DNA of 64,000 nucleotides from positions 372,001-436,000 of the forward strand of contig NZ_CP017941.1 in NCBI RefSeq assembly GCF_002764115.1, given 5' to 3'. The number at the start of each line of letters is the position of its first letter. The first letter of the stretch is position 1. This DNA is from Phyllobacterium zundukense. Lineage in GTDB: Bacteria; Pseudomonadota; Alphaproteobacteria; Rhizobiales; Rhizobiaceae. Under the pieces are notes generated by a model, which ran no database searches, was not told the origin of the DNA, and saw nothing but the letters and a program-made list of their open reading frames with translations. The position numbers and the translations under genes were made by a program. Shown here piece after piece: positions 1-9,291 of the stretch.

Positions 1-639
1 CTGACCGATGGTTTGGTTAATATTGCCGAGCAACATCTCAAGCTGACTGACATCGCTCGTATTCTGATCGGTCAGAACTTCTGCGATGATCTCCCCGCTA
101 TCCGCGTCAACGCCAGATGCAGTTTACGCCATTCACGTCGGGATTTGGCTCCATGTTTATCTTCAAGCCATGGGCCTGCACCGTAGATTTTCAAGCCTGT
201 GCTGTCGATGACAACATGTAGAGGCTTATCGGCACCGGCCTTCTTTTCAGGCTGGCCATTGGCATCAGGCGTGTTCTTTCGAGGTTGCAACTGACCAGAT
301 CGTCGGCTCAACGTCGTTATGATCCGGGATCGGAAGTTTCACACCCATCCGCTTGAAAACGGACAACAGGAAGCCTTCGATCTGGCGCAGCGGTAAATCG
401 AAAACCAGCCCGCTCTTCAGGGATGCTTCAATCGCCAGATCAGAATAACGAGGCTGACCGCCGCGCGTCTTTCTTTTCGGTGCATGCCAGGCGGCAAGAG
501 CCTCATCGCTTAGCCAGAATGTCACGCTTCCGCGCTGGCGAAGCCCTGCTTCGTATTCCGACCAGTTCGTCACCTTATATTTCATCTTCGGAATACGGTA
601 ACGGCGAGCAGAATTGTACTTGAAAGGCATGAAGAGCAT
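1..639 (-). pseudogene. IS5/IS903-type transposase, frameshifted and cut by window edge
   Basis: Two overlapping reading frames together give one DDE transposase: an N-terminal part (MPFKYN, then the TNWSEYEAGLRQRG block) and a following part (SRRSGQLQPRKN through the IDSTGLKIYG block with a DDE aspartate). The frame changes close to the sequence encoding PIPDH, where this copy has one extra A relative to the copy at 11.4-12.2 kb. That other copy is broken at a different base, so the two indels arose independently or are sequencing errors. The transposase is unlikely to be active as read. Confidence 0.7.
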
Positions 640-644
640 CCAAT
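1..644 (-). mobile_element. IS5-family (IS903 group) element, copy A, partial
   Basis: The segment matches, in inverted orientation and almost base for base, the element at 11407-12215. Shared sequence stops at 644, where the two flanks diverge. The window begins inside the element, so its 3' end is not visible. The encoded transposase has the IS903-group N-terminus (KVTNWSEYEAGLRQRGSVTFW). No intact terminal repeat can be delimited at 644. Confidence 0.75.
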
Positions 645-727
645 CCGTCAGATGCTTAGGCTCATACCGCGAACCTCTCAAGGATTCGTGCACCAACGTC
701 GTGCGGCATGGAAGCGATTGATGTAGT

Positions 728-1132
728 TCAAACAATATCGGAAGAAATTCTATTCAATAATTGCGATATCGCCGTCGTGAGCTGACCGGGGGCAAACGGT
801 TTCTGTAGCAAAATGCTGTTGGGGACACCCCGCGATGTCCACTCCGATGCGTTGTCGCCCGTTATGTACACAACCGGAACATTTGGCATTCTCTCTCGGA
901 GACGCCTTGCAACGTCCCACCCGCTCGGGCCCTTTCCAATATTGACATCGGTTATGAGCCCCTTAAATTTGTTGGAATCCATGTTCAGCTCAGCGAGAGC
1001 TTTCGCGCCATCCGTTGCGGTGACAATGGTGTAGCCCGCATCCGTTAATTCACGTTCCATCTCAAGGTTGAGTAATGCGTGGTCTTCGACCAGCAGTAGC
1101 GGGATAGCGTTCGTATTTTCAGCTGGCGTCAT
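728..1132 (-). CDS. single-domain response regulator (receiver only)
   Basis: A 134-residue receiver domain with no output domain. Visible features are the acidic pocket (VEDH near the N-terminus), the phospho-acceptor Asp in LITDVNIG, the Thr of YITGD and the lysine in LLQKPFAPGQL. The last motif resembles the FAT-GUY signature of alphaproteobacterial stand-alone receivers that feed the general stress response. The start MTPAEN was preferred over an upstream in-frame ATG because a GGAAC-N17-CGTT promoter motif lies 71 bases upstream of it and the intervening residues show no domain. It probably relays phosphate in the PhyR/EcfG network. No cognate kinase is adjacent. Confidence 0.8.
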   Translation of the reverse strand: MTPAENTNAIPLLLVEDHALLNLEMERELTDAGYTIVTATDGAKALAELNMDSNKFKGLITDVNIGKGPSGWDVARRLRERMPNVPVVYITGDNASEWTSRGVPNSILLQKPFAPGQLTTAISQLLNRISSDIV

Positions 1133-1202
1133 CGGATCATCCCTCTTGGACTTTTTGGTGATGCCGACGACACAAAGGAAAGCCGACTCTATTGCACCAC
1201 TT

Positions 1203-1228
1203 AACGTCAGCTTCATCAGATTGGTTCC
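1203..1228 (-). promoter_or_regulatory. EcfG-type (general stress sigma) promoter motif
   Basis: On the minus strand the sequence reads GGAAC, 17 bases, CGTT, which matches the EcfG consensus of alphaproteobacteria. It faces the receiver gene that starts at 1132. Confidence 0.6.
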
Positions 1229-1250
1229 AAAGGCCCGTTTCCTATCAAGA

Positions 1251-2058
1251 GGTGATGTCAGGTTAACGTTTCGTCATCGATTTGGGATGTAATCGCTGCA
1301 GGATGAATGTTCCTTCCATTCGCTACAAGCGCCATCGATTTCCTGCTTCCATCATCGCTCATGCGGTGTGGCTGTACTACCGGTTTCCCTTGAGCCTGCG
1401 GCATATCGAGGAATTGCTGCTCGAGGGTGGGATCAGGGTGTCGTATGAGACGGTCCGGCAGTGGACACGAAAGTTCGGGTCGGAATATGCTCGCCGGATT
1501 CGAAGAAAGCCTCCATCATCACAAGATATCTGGTATCTGGACGAAGCCGCCGTCAGCATCAATGGTAAAAGACACTGGCTCTGGCGTGCCGTCGATCAGG
1601 ATGGATATGTTCTCGACGAAATCGTTCAAAACCGGCGCAACACCAAGGCTGCACGGCGGTTGCTGACACGGCTTATGCGGAAGCAAGGTATCCTGCCGAA
1701 GCGAATGATCACCGACAAGTTGCGCTCCTACGAAGCCGCCAGACGCCAGGTCATGGCCAACGTTGAGCATCGCTCGCACAAAGGGTTAAACAATCGGGCG
1801 GAGAATTCTCACCTGCCGTTGCGAAAACGGGAGCGAGTGATGCAGGGTTTCCGGTCATCGGGAAGCTTGCAGCGGTTTATCTCGATCTTCTCTACCGTCC
1901 GCAACCTCTTCGTTCCACCCCACTCACAACGTTCGGCATGCCAGATTTATCTCCACCGCCTGAATGCCATGGCAGAGTGGAAAGCCATGGCAGAAGCACT
2001 CGCCTGAAATCAACAGGGCGACCATCCTCGTGACCTGAAAATTTAACCTGACATCACC
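1251..2058 (+). mobile_element. IS6-family insertion sequence (808 bp)
   Basis: Perfect 16-bp terminal inverted repeats (GGTGATGTCAGGTTAA) at 1251-1266 and 2043-2058 enclose a single IS6-family transposase. The flanking octamers (TATCAAGA and CCCCAACG) do not match, so there is no target duplication. Loss of the duplication is typical after IS6-mediated cointegrate resolution or adjacent deletion. The right end cuts an ABC ATPase gene. Confidence 0.92.
1303..2007 (+). CDS. IS6-family transposase
   Basis: A complete DDE transposase with the family hallmarks: the helix-turn-helix region RHIEELLLEGGIRVSYETVRQW, then WYLDEAAVSINGKRHWLWRAVDQDG (first catalytic Asp), MITDKLRSY (second Asp) and the NRAENSH block (catalytic Glu). 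The frame is open from terminal repeat to terminal repeat. The start is the ATG giving MNVPSIRY. A second, different IS6 member lies at 31.9-32.7 kb, and C-terminal scraps of further IS6 transposases occur near 38.1 and 59.6 kb. Confidence 0.95.
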   Translation: MNVPSIRYKRHRFPASIIAHAVWLYYRFPLSLRHIEELLLEGGIRVSYETVRQWTRKFGSEYARRIRRKPPSSQDIWYLDEAAVSINGKRHWLWRAVDQDGYVLDEIVQNRRNTKAARRLLTRLMRKQGILPKRMITDKLRSYEAARRQVMANVEHRSHKGLNNRAENSHLPLRKRERVMQGFRSSGSLQRFISIFSTVRNLFVPPHSQRSACQIYLHRLNAMAEWKAMAEALA

Positions 2059-2182
2059 CCCCAACGACCTCTCCGGGAAAAAGGTCGATTGACACGTCTT
2101 CGACGGCGTGTACGCCGCCGAAACTCTTCTGGATATTGATCATCTCGACCAGCGGCGGCGATCCTGTGACTTGCGCGTTCAT
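2059..2182 (-). pseudogene. sugar ABC transporter ATP-binding protein, N-terminal fragment
   Basis: From the ATG at 2182 the frame reads [14 protein letters not shown], then [20 protein letters not shown] and FPGEV. This is the start of an RbsA/MglA-type sugar ABC ATPase just before the Walker A loop. The gene is then severed exactly at the IS6 right terminal repeat. It follows the substrate-binding fragment at 2245-2676 in the same direction, the normal rbsB-rbsA order. Only about 41 residues remain, so it is non-functional. Confidence 0.8.
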
Positions 2183-2244
2183 GGGATTCTCCTGATGAGA
2201 GGAGAAGGCAGAGGCCAAAGCCCTGCCTTCTCACGGCCTGCCGT

Positions 2245-2676
2245 TCAGTAAAGAACGTTCTTGGCCTCGGGAGCAGCGATGTTGTCCTTGGTGACGGCGA
2301 CCACGCCCGTATCGATCTTCGGCTCAGCCTTTTTGCCGCCGACGATGTCGAGAATGGCCTTCACGCCGAGTTCGCCCATCTGATACGAACCCTGGACCAT
2401 GGTCGCGACGAGCGTGCCATCCTTGACGAAGGCCTGGAGGTCTTCGTTGCCGTCAAAGCCGATGGCAACGACCTGGCCCACCTTGCCGGCCTGGACGATC
2501 GCACGGCCCATGCCGACCGCGGTCGGCTCGTTGGCGCCGAAGATGCCTTTGAGATCCGGATTGGCGGCGAGCACGTCGGTCGTCTGGTTGAGTGCCGTCG
2601 CCATCTGGGACTGCGAATAGTATGGGCCGACGATTTCCAGCTTGGACCTCCCTCGAGCATGAGCACTTTTGGTCAC
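2245..2676 (-). pseudogene. periplasmic sugar-binding protein (RbsB-like), C-terminal fragment
   Basis: The frame carries the C-terminal half of a type 1 periplasmic binding protein: a LEIVGPYYSQSQ segment, ALNQTTDVLAANPDLKGIFGANE, the hinge-region GFDGNEDLQAFV and a terminal PEAKNVLY. The signal peptide and N-terminal lobe are missing, and homology ends near 2640. The original sugar cannot be deduced. With the truncated ATPase downstream it is the relic of one sugar-uptake operon damaged at both ends. Confidence 0.8.
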
Positions 2677-2723
2677 AAATACCGAACCGTCCGGCTAATG
2701 CTGATTGCGCCTCAGGCGTTGCC

Positions 2724-3695
2724 CTAATTCAGGTGGAATAATTTGGTCAGGAACTCCTTGACCGCCGCCTGAGCTTGGGAATTTGCGGCATCGTTGTACT
2801 GAACGGGTGGCCCGAGTTGGACACACTCATCCCTCCATGAAAACGGTTTGCCCGTTGCGACATTCATTAGCCGGCCATTCTCTTCGCGCCGCATACAGGT
2901 CCGCGAGGTCTGCGCATCGCTCATTTCGTTGTAGGCCGGACTGTTGGTATGGTCGAAAGCATGGCGCGCGTCAGGATACACGGTGATTTGCGCATCGTGG
3001 CCAGCTGCCGCGAGACGTTCGATATAGTCGCGGCAGCGCGGCAATGGATTCCATTCATCTTTCGCACCGTGGAAAGCACGGATCGGCGCATTCACCACCT
3101 CCATCTCCCCGACAAGTTCCAAATTACAGGGTGGATAAAACGGCAGATAAGCGGCGATACCTCCGCGCTTGGGACCGTAAAGATCGTGGAAGCGGCTGAG
3201 GCTGGCGTAGAGGGCAACCAATCCACCCCGCGAAAAGCCCATTATGGCAATGCGGTTTGCATCAAGGCGTGGATCGGCCGCAAGCAGGTCCACCGCCCTG
3301 TAGACGTCGTAGATGGGATTGAACTCGCCCACCCGCGACTGATCTGTGTAGATTTCGCTGTAACCACGGGCAGTGTAGCTGTCAATTCGAAGCGTCGCCA
3401 CGCCGAGCGGCTCCAAGAAATTGGCCCAGCTCCATGGCCCCGAACTCGTAGGGCCACCAGACCCGTGCAAAAGGATAACGACAGGCAAGCGTGCGTCGAT
3501 AGTGGGAACCTGTAGTCTGCCGGTCACCGTGACCACTGTTCCCCCCGCAATATCGCCCTGCAGAAACTGGTCGTCCGAAAGAGTGAGCGAAGAGATTTCG
3601 ATCACTTCGTCTGGAGGCTGGGCAACGGAACCGGGCGCATACACGACCAACAGAACCAGGACCCAGCACAAAAGGAAATTGCGCGCAAATCTCAT
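2724..3695 (-). CDS. secreted dienelactone hydrolase family protein
   Basis: A 323-residue alpha/beta hydrolase with an N-terminal signal peptide (MRFARNFLLCWVLVLLVV, cleavage likely after SVA). The oxyanion region is LLHGSGGP, the nucleophile elbow is GFSRGG, a candidate acid is the Asp in GAKDEWNPL and the His is in YPDARHAFDH. This is the dienelactone hydrolase fold. Family members act on esters or lactones, and the substrate here is unknown. The ATG at 3695 has a GGAGG seven bases upstream. It lies downstream of the PEP-mutase-like gene and may be the last gene of that operon. Confidence 0.82.
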   Translation of the reverse strand: MRFARNFLLCWVLVLLVVYAPGSVAQPPDEVIEISSLTLSDDQFLQGDIAGGTVVTVTGRLQVPTIDARLPVVILLHGSGGPTSSGPWSWANFLEPLGVATLRIDSYTARGYSEIYTDQSRVGEFNPIYDVYRAVDLLAADPRLDANRIAIMGFSRGGLVALYASLSRFHDLYGPKRGGIAAYLPFYPPCNLELVGEMEVVNAPIRAFHGAKDEWNPLPRCRDYIERLAAAGHDAQITVYPDARHAFDHTNSPAYNEMSDAQTSRTCMRREENGRLMNVATGKPFSWRDECVQLGPPVQYNDAANSQAQAAVKEFLTKLFHLN

Positions 3696-3891
3696 TAGCA
3701 CCCCTCCACACCTACCAGGTCTCGTCGTATTGCCGAGTATACCGATACCTGACCATCTTCCCGACTCTCACAATACAGCAATCTGCCAGTGCGAACGACT
3801 GCGACTTTTGGAGGGCCAAGCACCCGTCCGATCAGCACCTCGTCGACGCCCGTATCAAACGCGCGATTGCTTCACAGTCGCAGCCGTCCAG

Positions 3892-4722
3892 TCATCGCTC
3901 CGTGTCCGGCATATAGGATTCCGCCTCTCGGGCAGACATTGCGTCCTTGGCGTACGTAAAAGTGCCGGAATCCCTGACCTCCCGTGCAGCGCGCATGAAC
4001 CCTCCAAGTGCTGCCCGCGCAAACGAGCCGCCGACGCTGATCCGCTTGACACCGGCCTCGCTCAGTTCCCGGACGGTAAAGACCTGGCCTACAAGCCCCA
4101 TCACGACGTTTACCGGACGGTTGACGGAAGAACACACGGTCCGGATTGCATCGAGGCTCGGCAAGCCCGGAGCATAAAGGACATCGGCGCCTGTCTTCTC
4201 GAAGGCCTGAAGACGGCGGATTGTGTCATCAAGGTCGAATCGCCCATGCAGGAAGTTCTCGGCACGTGCGGTCAGAATAAATGGGTGCTTGCGCGCCTCC
4301 TCGGCGGCAGCGGCTATCCGTTCCACGGCAAGGGTAAAGTCGAAAATCGGGTCTGTCGGATTGCCGGTGGCGTCCTCGATTGACCCACCCACAAGACCAA
4401 TCTCCGACGCCAGAGAGACCGTCATGGCACAGCATGCCGGGTCTGCCCCGAATCCGTCCTCCAAATCGGCAGAAACAGGCAGGTTTGTCGCCTCGACGAT
4501 GCTCCGCGCATTCAGCAAGATAGCCTCGCGCGGGAGGGCGGCGGCCGAGTCCCGGCGCCCTATGGTGAAGGCAAATCCGGCGCTCGTGGTGGCCAACGCT
4601 TCAAAACCGAGAGCGGTCAGAATTCGGGCGGAGCCAGCATCCCATGGGTTGGGAACTACGAAAGCCCCCGGCCGATTGTGCAACTCGCGGAACACCTGAT
4701 ACTTTTTCGTTTGACTTGCCAT
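3892..4722 (-). CDS. isocitrate lyase/PEP mutase superfamily protein
   Basis: A 276-residue TIM-barrel enzyme of the PEP mutase/isocitrate lyase superfamily. Recognisable blocks are FVVPNPWDAGSARIL, ATTSAGFAFTIG, the metal-binding loop VSADLEDGFG, GLVGGSIEDATG and the TARAENFLHGR strand. The isocitrate lyase catalytic motif KKCGH is absent, so it is not a classical isocitrate lyase. Relatives cleave C-C or P-C bonds of 2-oxo or hydroxy acids. A strong ribosome site (GGAGGGGAGC) precedes the ATG. It follows the polyamine-type ABC transporter in the same direction after 258 bases and may use its imported substrate. Confidence 0.8.
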   Translation of the reverse strand: MASQTKKYQVFRELHNRPGAFVVPNPWDAGSARILTALGFEALATTSAGFAFTIGRRDSAAALPREAILLNARSIVEATNLPVSADLEDGFGADPACCAMTVSLASEIGLVGGSIEDATGNPTDPIFDFTLAVERIAAAAEEARKHPFILTARAENFLHGRFDLDDTIRRLQAFEKTGADVLYAPGLPSLDAIRTVCSSVNRPVNVVMGLVGQVFTVRELSEAGVKRISVGGSFARAALGGFMRAAREVRDSGTFTYAKDAMSAREAESYMPDTER

Positions 4723-4980
4723 GCTCCCCTCCGGTCAAAAAGCGATAACGAGTGTTAACACGCAACGAACAAAAAGGGAACGCCGCACCAAAGACGTTTG
4801 GCTAGATTCGAACGTGCGAAGTTGATCTTAGGCGAGCACCTCGAATGAATTTCTCAACTCCGCATCCCCAATCATTTGCCATTTCTATCCTCTGGCATCA
4901 CGGCCAGCCGTCTTCGGACATTGATTAATATTCCCAGCCTTAGACGATTTCGTAACAAATCTACCTTGCCCAACAAGTGG

Positions 4981-5769
4981 TTATACATTGGCCTGTTTGG
5001 CCCCTCGCGAAAACTTTAGAACGATCGCGATCAAAATAGTCCCGAGAATGAAAACGAAGGCCGCCGCAGCGATCGCGGGACTGATGTTTTCCCGTATCGT
5101 CGAAAACATCTGCCGTGCGAGCGTCCGCTGGTTGGGCCCCGCCACGAACAGCGTCAGCACGACTTCGTCCAACGACGTCGCGAAGGCGAAAACTGCTCCG
5201 GACACGATGCCGGGGAGCGCCAGCGGCAAGGTGACTTGTTTCAGCACCGTAACGGGCGCTGCGCCGAGGCTGGCTGCCGCCTGCTCCAGCCGGCGATCAA
5301 TCCCCTGCAGCACCGCCAGAACGTTGACGACGACAAAGGGCACCGCCACCACCGTGTGGGCGATGATCACACCAAGATAGGTGTTGGTCAGACCGTATCT
5401 GGCAAACATCAGCTGCATGCCGACGCCCAGCACTACGGCAGGCACAACCATCGGCAAAAGAAAAATCGTCTTGATGGTCGTAAGTACCAGCGAAAGCTGC
5501 CTGTCGCGCAGACCGAGAGCGCCAACGGTTCCGAGAATTGTCGCGAGCATGGTTGTGCCGGATCCGATAATCAAGCTGTTAACGATCGATCGCTGCCAGA
5601 CTTCCGCCGTGAACAGCTCTTCGAACCATCGAGTTGAGTAACCCGGAATGGGATAATTGAGGAACACGCTGTCGGTGAAGGCGAGCGGCAGGATCGCGAT
5701 CAGCGGTGCGATCAGAAAGAAGACGGTGGCGGAGCCGAAGACGAGTTTCGAAAAACGCAGCATGTTCAC
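4981..5769 (-). CDS. ABC transporter permease, PotC type
   Basis: An inner-membrane permease of the spermidine/putrescine/opine class with about six hydrophobic helices. The EAA-loop motif is EQAAASLGAAPVTVLKQVTLPLALPG, the coupling helix that contacts the ATPase. The open frame runs much further upstream, but that part is the shadow of the preceding permease gene. The likely start is a GTG at 5769 with GGGAGG at good spacing, overlapping the potB-like stop as GTGA. An ATG six bases further in is the alternative. Confidence 0.9.
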   Translation of the reverse strand: MNMLRFSKLVFGSATVFFLIAPLIAILPLAFTDSVFLNYPIPGYSTRWFEELFTAEVWQRSIVNSLIIGSGTTMLATILGTVGALGLRDRQLSLVLTTIKTIFLLPMVVPAVVLGVGMQLMFARYGLTNTYLGVIIAHTVVAVPFVVVNVLAVLQGIDRRLEQAAASLGAAPVTVLKQVTLPLALPGIVSGAVFAFATSLDEVVLTLFVAGPNQRTLARQMFSTIRENISPAIAAAAFVFILGTILIAIVLKFSRGAKQANV

Positions 5770-6947
5770 GGGCGCACCTCCCGTTCTGACGAAAGGCGGA
5801 GATAAATTGCATAGAGGATCATCGTGGCCGCCAGGAGTACCAGTCCAAGTGCCCCTGCCATTCCCCAGTTCGCCGCGCCGGTGGCGTAATAAGCGATTAC
5901 CGAACTGATCATCTGATCCCTCGCACCGCCGATCAGCGCGGGCGTAATGTAGTAACCGAGGGCGCTCATGAATACCAGAAGCGAACCGGAAACGACGCCG
6001 CGCAGTGCGAGCGGCAGCAAGACATTCAGGAATGCCCTGACGGGATGAGCCCCCAACGACGCCGCGGCCGGCATCAGATTTTTGGGGATGCCGATCAGCA
6101 CGCTGAATATCGGAAGCACCATGAAGGGAAGCAGAACGTGGGTCATGGCGATGATGACGCCGATCCGGTTGAAGATCAGCGGCACCGGGCCGGACGTCAC
6201 GCCGATATTCATCAACACGGAATTGATCAGGCCCCTGTCCTGCAACAGGATGAACCAGGCGGCGGTTCGCACCAGAAGGGACGTCCATAGCGGCAACAGC
6301 ACTGCGCCCAGCAACAACTGCCGCTTCCAGCCGTCGACCGAGGCAGCGATCATCGCAAAGGGCAGTCCGATCAAGACGCACGCCACCGTTACCGTCAAAG
6401 CCATCACAAACGTCCGGAGCATGATGACTTTGTTCGCCGAAGCATCGCCAGGAAGCGCGGTGATTGCGTTGGACGCGTCCCGTTGCAGATCGACCGCCGC
6501 CAGAAGGTTACGGTCTGTAATGGTAGAGGATGCCGCCACGCTGACAGCCTGCCAATAGGAGGGATCAGCCCATCGCTTGTCCAACGCGACGAGATCGATG
6601 TTTCCGTCGGTTTCCGAAGCGGCTGTACGTGTTTTCGGCATCAAGGTTCGAAAGCCGGACTTCGCGCTGTTCAACCGCCGGACCAGATCCCCGAACAATT
6701 GGTCGTCGCCAATCTGGCGCAGGTCGGCAACGAAGGCAGCCTTCATTTCATCGGTTGGAGGACTGGCGCGATCCCAGTTCGAGACAGCGCGTGCTGTGGC
6801 GGGCAATGCGCGTGCCGCGACTGGATCAGACACAGCGGATTTCATCATCGTGGCAAGTGGAAGCGCGAAAAAGAAAACAAGGAACAGCAACAGCGGTCCG
6901 ACAAGCGCCAGGGAAATCACCTGTTTACGAAGCCTTGTCGGATTCAT
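5766..6947 (-). CDS. ABC transporter permease, PotB type
   Basis: A 393-residue permease. After the first membrane helix there is an unusually long periplasmic insertion (about residues 35-165, rich in Ala, Asp and Arg), then five helices and the EAA-type loop AAASLGAHPVRAFLNVLLPLALRG. Such an insertion is seen in part of the PotB family. The start ATG at 6947 overlaps the ATPase stop codon (ATGA), giving translational coupling. It forms a heterodimer channel with the PotC-type partner. Confidence 0.9.
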   Translation of the reverse strand: MNPTRLRKQVISLALVGPLLLFLVFFFALPLATMMKSAVSDPVAARALPATARAVSNWDRASPPTDEMKAAFVADLRQIGDDQLFGDLVRRLNSAKSGFRTLMPKTRTAASETDGNIDLVALDKRWADPSYWQAVSVAASSTITDRNLLAAVDLQRDASNAITALPGDASANKVIMLRTFVMALTVTVACVLIGLPFAMIAASVDGWKRQLLLGAVLLPLWTSLLVRTAAWFILLQDRGLINSVLMNIGVTSGPVPLIFNRIGVIIAMTHVLLPFMVLPIFSVLIGIPKNLMPAAASLGAHPVRAFLNVLLPLALRGVVSGSLLVFMSALGYYITPALIGGARDQMISSVIAYYATGAANWGMAGALGLVLLAATMILYAIYLRLSSEREVRP

Positions 6948-8011
6948 GTGCGAACCACCCAGCAATCGGCCGGCAAGAAGGAAAGGTGTACCTCTTCACC
7001 AATTGAAGGAGGAGGCTGACTGCGGTCCGTCTTGACCACAAATGGTTGGCCATTGCTTCTTAGCATCAGCCGCAAATGATCTCCGTGATAGACGACGTCG
7101 GAAACAGTGGCGGTAATATTGTTTCCGGTTCCCGATTCTCGCTTCACTCTGATCCGTTCAGGCCTTATCGACAGGCAAATATTCCCGTCTTGACGGAAAT
7201 CCGCTGCCGTTTCGACAACAACTTCTTGACCACCGGGCAATTGGACGCGAGCCGTTCCACCATCGATGTTCTGTATCGGACCGCTGATCAGATTTGTCTC
7301 GCCGATAAATTCTGCTACGAATTGCGTGCTCGGATGGTCATAGATGTCCGAGGGTTTACCGATCTGTTCGATCTTTCCACGATTGAAAATCGCGATGCGA
7401 TCCGACATCGTGAGCGCTTCCGACTGATCATGCGTCACAAATACGATTGTCAGATCGAGTCGCCGGTGAAGGTCTCGAATGTCCAATTGCATTTGTTCAC
7501 GTAATTGCTTGTCGAGCGCCCCGAGCGGCTCGTCCATCAGGACAACTTCAGGCTCGAAGATAAGGGCACGCGCCAAGGCAACCCGCTGCTGTTGGCCTCC
7601 CGAGAGCTGTGAGGGACGGCGATCGGCAAGTGAACCAAGTTGGACCATTTCGAGCGCTTTTCGTACTCGTTCCGTGATGTCCGCACGCGAGATCCCCCGC
7701 ATTCTCAAAGGAAATCCCACGTTCTCAAACACCGTCATATGCGGGAAAAGGGCATAATTCTGGAAGACAACACCCATGTTCCGTTTGTGCGGCGGCAAAC
7801 TATCAATTCGTTTGCCGCCTGCCCAAATTGCGCCGCTGGTTGGGCTCTCGAAACCGGCAAGCATCATAAGTATTGTTGTTTTGCCCGAGCCAGATGGGCC
7901 AAGCAGGCTGATGAACTCCCCTTTGCCGATCTCCAGATTCAACCCTTCGACAACTGTCAGAAGGCCGAAGGATTTGCTTACCTCCTCCAAGCGAATGAAT
8001 GGATTGCTCAT
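6944..8011 (-). CDS. ABC transporter ATP-binding protein, PotA type
   Basis: A 355-residue ATPase with Walker [10 protein letters not shown] (residues 38-46), Q-loop VVFQNYALF, signature LSGGQ (136-140), Walker [10 protein letters not shown] (156-164), D-loop GALD, H-loop [10 protein letters not shown] and a C-terminal TOBE/OB domain from about residue 240. It energises the adjacent PotB/PotC-type permeases. The spacing to the binding-protein gene upstream contains a hairpin, which would allow lower expression of the ATPase than of the binding protein. Confidence 0.93.
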   Translation of the reverse strand: MSNPFIRLEEVSKSFGLLTVVEGLNLEIGKGEFISLLGPSGSGKTTILMMLAGFESPTSGAIWAGGKRIDSLPPHKRNMGVVFQNYALFPHMTVFENVGFPLRMRGISRADITERVRKALEMVQLGSLADRRPSQLSGGQQQRVALARALIFEPEVVLMDEPLGALDKQLREQMQLDIRDLHRRLDLTIVFVTHDQSEALTMSDRIAIFNRGKIEQIGKPSDIYDHPSTQFVAEFIGETNLISGPIQNIDGGTARVQLPGGQEVVVETAADFRQDGNICLSIRPERIRVKRESGTGNNITATVSDVVYHGDHLRLMLRSNGQPFVVKTDRSQPPPSIGEEVHLSFLPADCWVVRT

Positions 8012-8101
8012 CGTCGATAACCTTGGCTTTAGAGAACAGTACGCAACGGTGGTGGCTTTGGCAAAATGCGCAAACCCCCATATGTCCGTCGTGACGGCGA
8101 A

Positions 8102-8133
8102 TGCAAAGGCGTTTAGAAATCAGCGCCTTTGCA
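8102..8133 (-). other. intercistronic hairpin between binding protein and ATPase genes
   Basis: A perfect 10-bp inverted repeat (TGCAAAGGCG/CGCCTTTGCA) with a 12-base loop lies just after the binding-protein stop codon and 91 bases before the ATPase start. It has no T-tract. Hairpins in this position often protect the binding-protein mRNA 3' end or act as partial terminators. Confidence 0.6.
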
Positions 8134-8141
8134 AGACAACA

Positions 8142-9179
8142 TCACTGCGCGAGCCAGGCATTGAAACGCTGTGTCAGGGCTTCTGAATTGTCCGTCCAAA
8201 AATCAACATCCAAAGCAATTGCTTCCTTCAGGTTGTTTGGCGCAGTCGGAAGTTCAGCCTGGAATTTCTCAGGCACGAGCTTACCTGCCTCGATGTTGGG
8301 CAATCCGTATGCAATGAACTCGGGCAGTTTTGACTGATTGTCCGCCTTGCTGGCATAAGCGATGAAATCCATTGCCGCGTCCTTGTTAGGACTGTCCTTT
8401 AGAACTACCCAGCTGTCGATCGCATAGATGCTACCCGGAAACACAAAGCCGAAGTGCTTGCCTTCGGACCTGTTCAAACCGCTGATACGACCGTTGTAGG
8501 CGGTTGTCATGACCACCTCTCCAGAAGAGAGCAGTTGAAGTGGCTGTGCTCCGGCCTCCCACCAGACAATGTTCGGCTTCAGCTCATCGAGTTTCTTGAA
8601 AGCCCTGTCGACGCCTTCCGGTGTGGCGAGGACAGAGTAAACTTCCTCGGCCGTCACGCCGTCCGCCATTAAGGCGAATTCAAGCGCGTATTTCGCTCCT
8701 TTGCGCAGGCCCCGCTTGCCGGGAATCTTGTTTGTGTCCCAAAAGTCGGCCCACGAGGCCGGCGCTTGTTTGAGCTTGTCACCATCATAAGAAATTCCGG
8801 TCGACCAAACGATCGCGCCAACACCGCAATCGCTGACAGCGGCGGGTAAAAACTTGGACTTGCCGCCCAGCTTGTCCCAGTCGACCTTTTCGTAAATGCC
8901 GTCCGCGCACCCAAGCGCAAGTTCCTCCGCCTCTACCTGCACCGCATCCCAGTTCGGAATGCCTGCTTTCACTTTGGCTTGAAGGACTCCGTACCCGCCA
9001 TCCCAGCTCTCATCCAGCACTGGCTTTCCGGTCTGCTTTGCAAAGGGTTCGAAGTAGATCTTGCGCTGGGCGTCCTGGTAGTTGCCTCCCCAGGATACAA
9101 CCGTCAGGTCGCGGGCTTCTGCCGTCGCCCCGATGGTGGCCAGCGTGCATGCAACCAACGCTGCGTTCAGAATTTTCAT
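8142..9179 (-). CDS. extracellular solute-binding protein, polyamine/opine ABC type
   Basis: A 345-residue periplasmic binding protein starting at MKILNAALVACTL, with a signal peptide ending near ATAEA. The mature part begins RDLTVVSWGGNYQDAQRK, the PotD/PotF-like type 2 fold. Other blocks are WDAVQVEAEELALG and AYNGRISGLNRSEG. Acidic residues of the kind that bind polyamine amino groups are not clearly placed, so the ligand may be another small cation or amino compound. First gene of the transporter operon, downstream of the regulator gene. Confidence 0.88.
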   Translation of the reverse strand: MKILNAALVACTLATIGATAEARDLTVVSWGGNYQDAQRKIYFEPFAKQTGKPVLDESWDGGYGVLQAKVKAGIPNWDAVQVEAEELALGCADGIYEKVDWDKLGGKSKFLPAAVSDCGVGAIVWSTGISYDGDKLKQAPASWADFWDTNKIPGKRGLRKGAKYALEFALMADGVTAEEVYSVLATPEGVDRAFKKLDELKPNIVWWEAGAQPLQLLSSGEVVMTTAYNGRISGLNRSEGKHFGFVFPGSIYAIDSWVVLKDSPNKDAAMDFIAYASKADNQSKLPEFIAYGLPNIEAGKLVPEKFQAELPTAPNNLKEAIALDVDFWTDNSEALTQRFNAWLAQ

Positions 9180-9291
9180 CGTTATTCCCCTTGTTTTTTG
9201 TGACAAAGGCTAACAAACCACAGTTTGAGTTGATTGAAAGCCTGATTAAGCAAAGCGGTGATTAAATTCACCGATTTGGGATACCATTCTG

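Noticed and set aside
3892..4722. Isocitrate lyase (glyoxylate cycle)
   Set aside because: The protein is half the size of isocitrate lyase and lacks the KKCGH active-site motif. Only superfamily membership is supported.
5770..6381. N-terminal extension of the PotC-type permease frame to 466 residues
   Set aside because: The extra part is out-of-frame reading of the PotB-type gene. The coupled GTG/ATG start with a strong ribosome site at 5763-5769 is clear.
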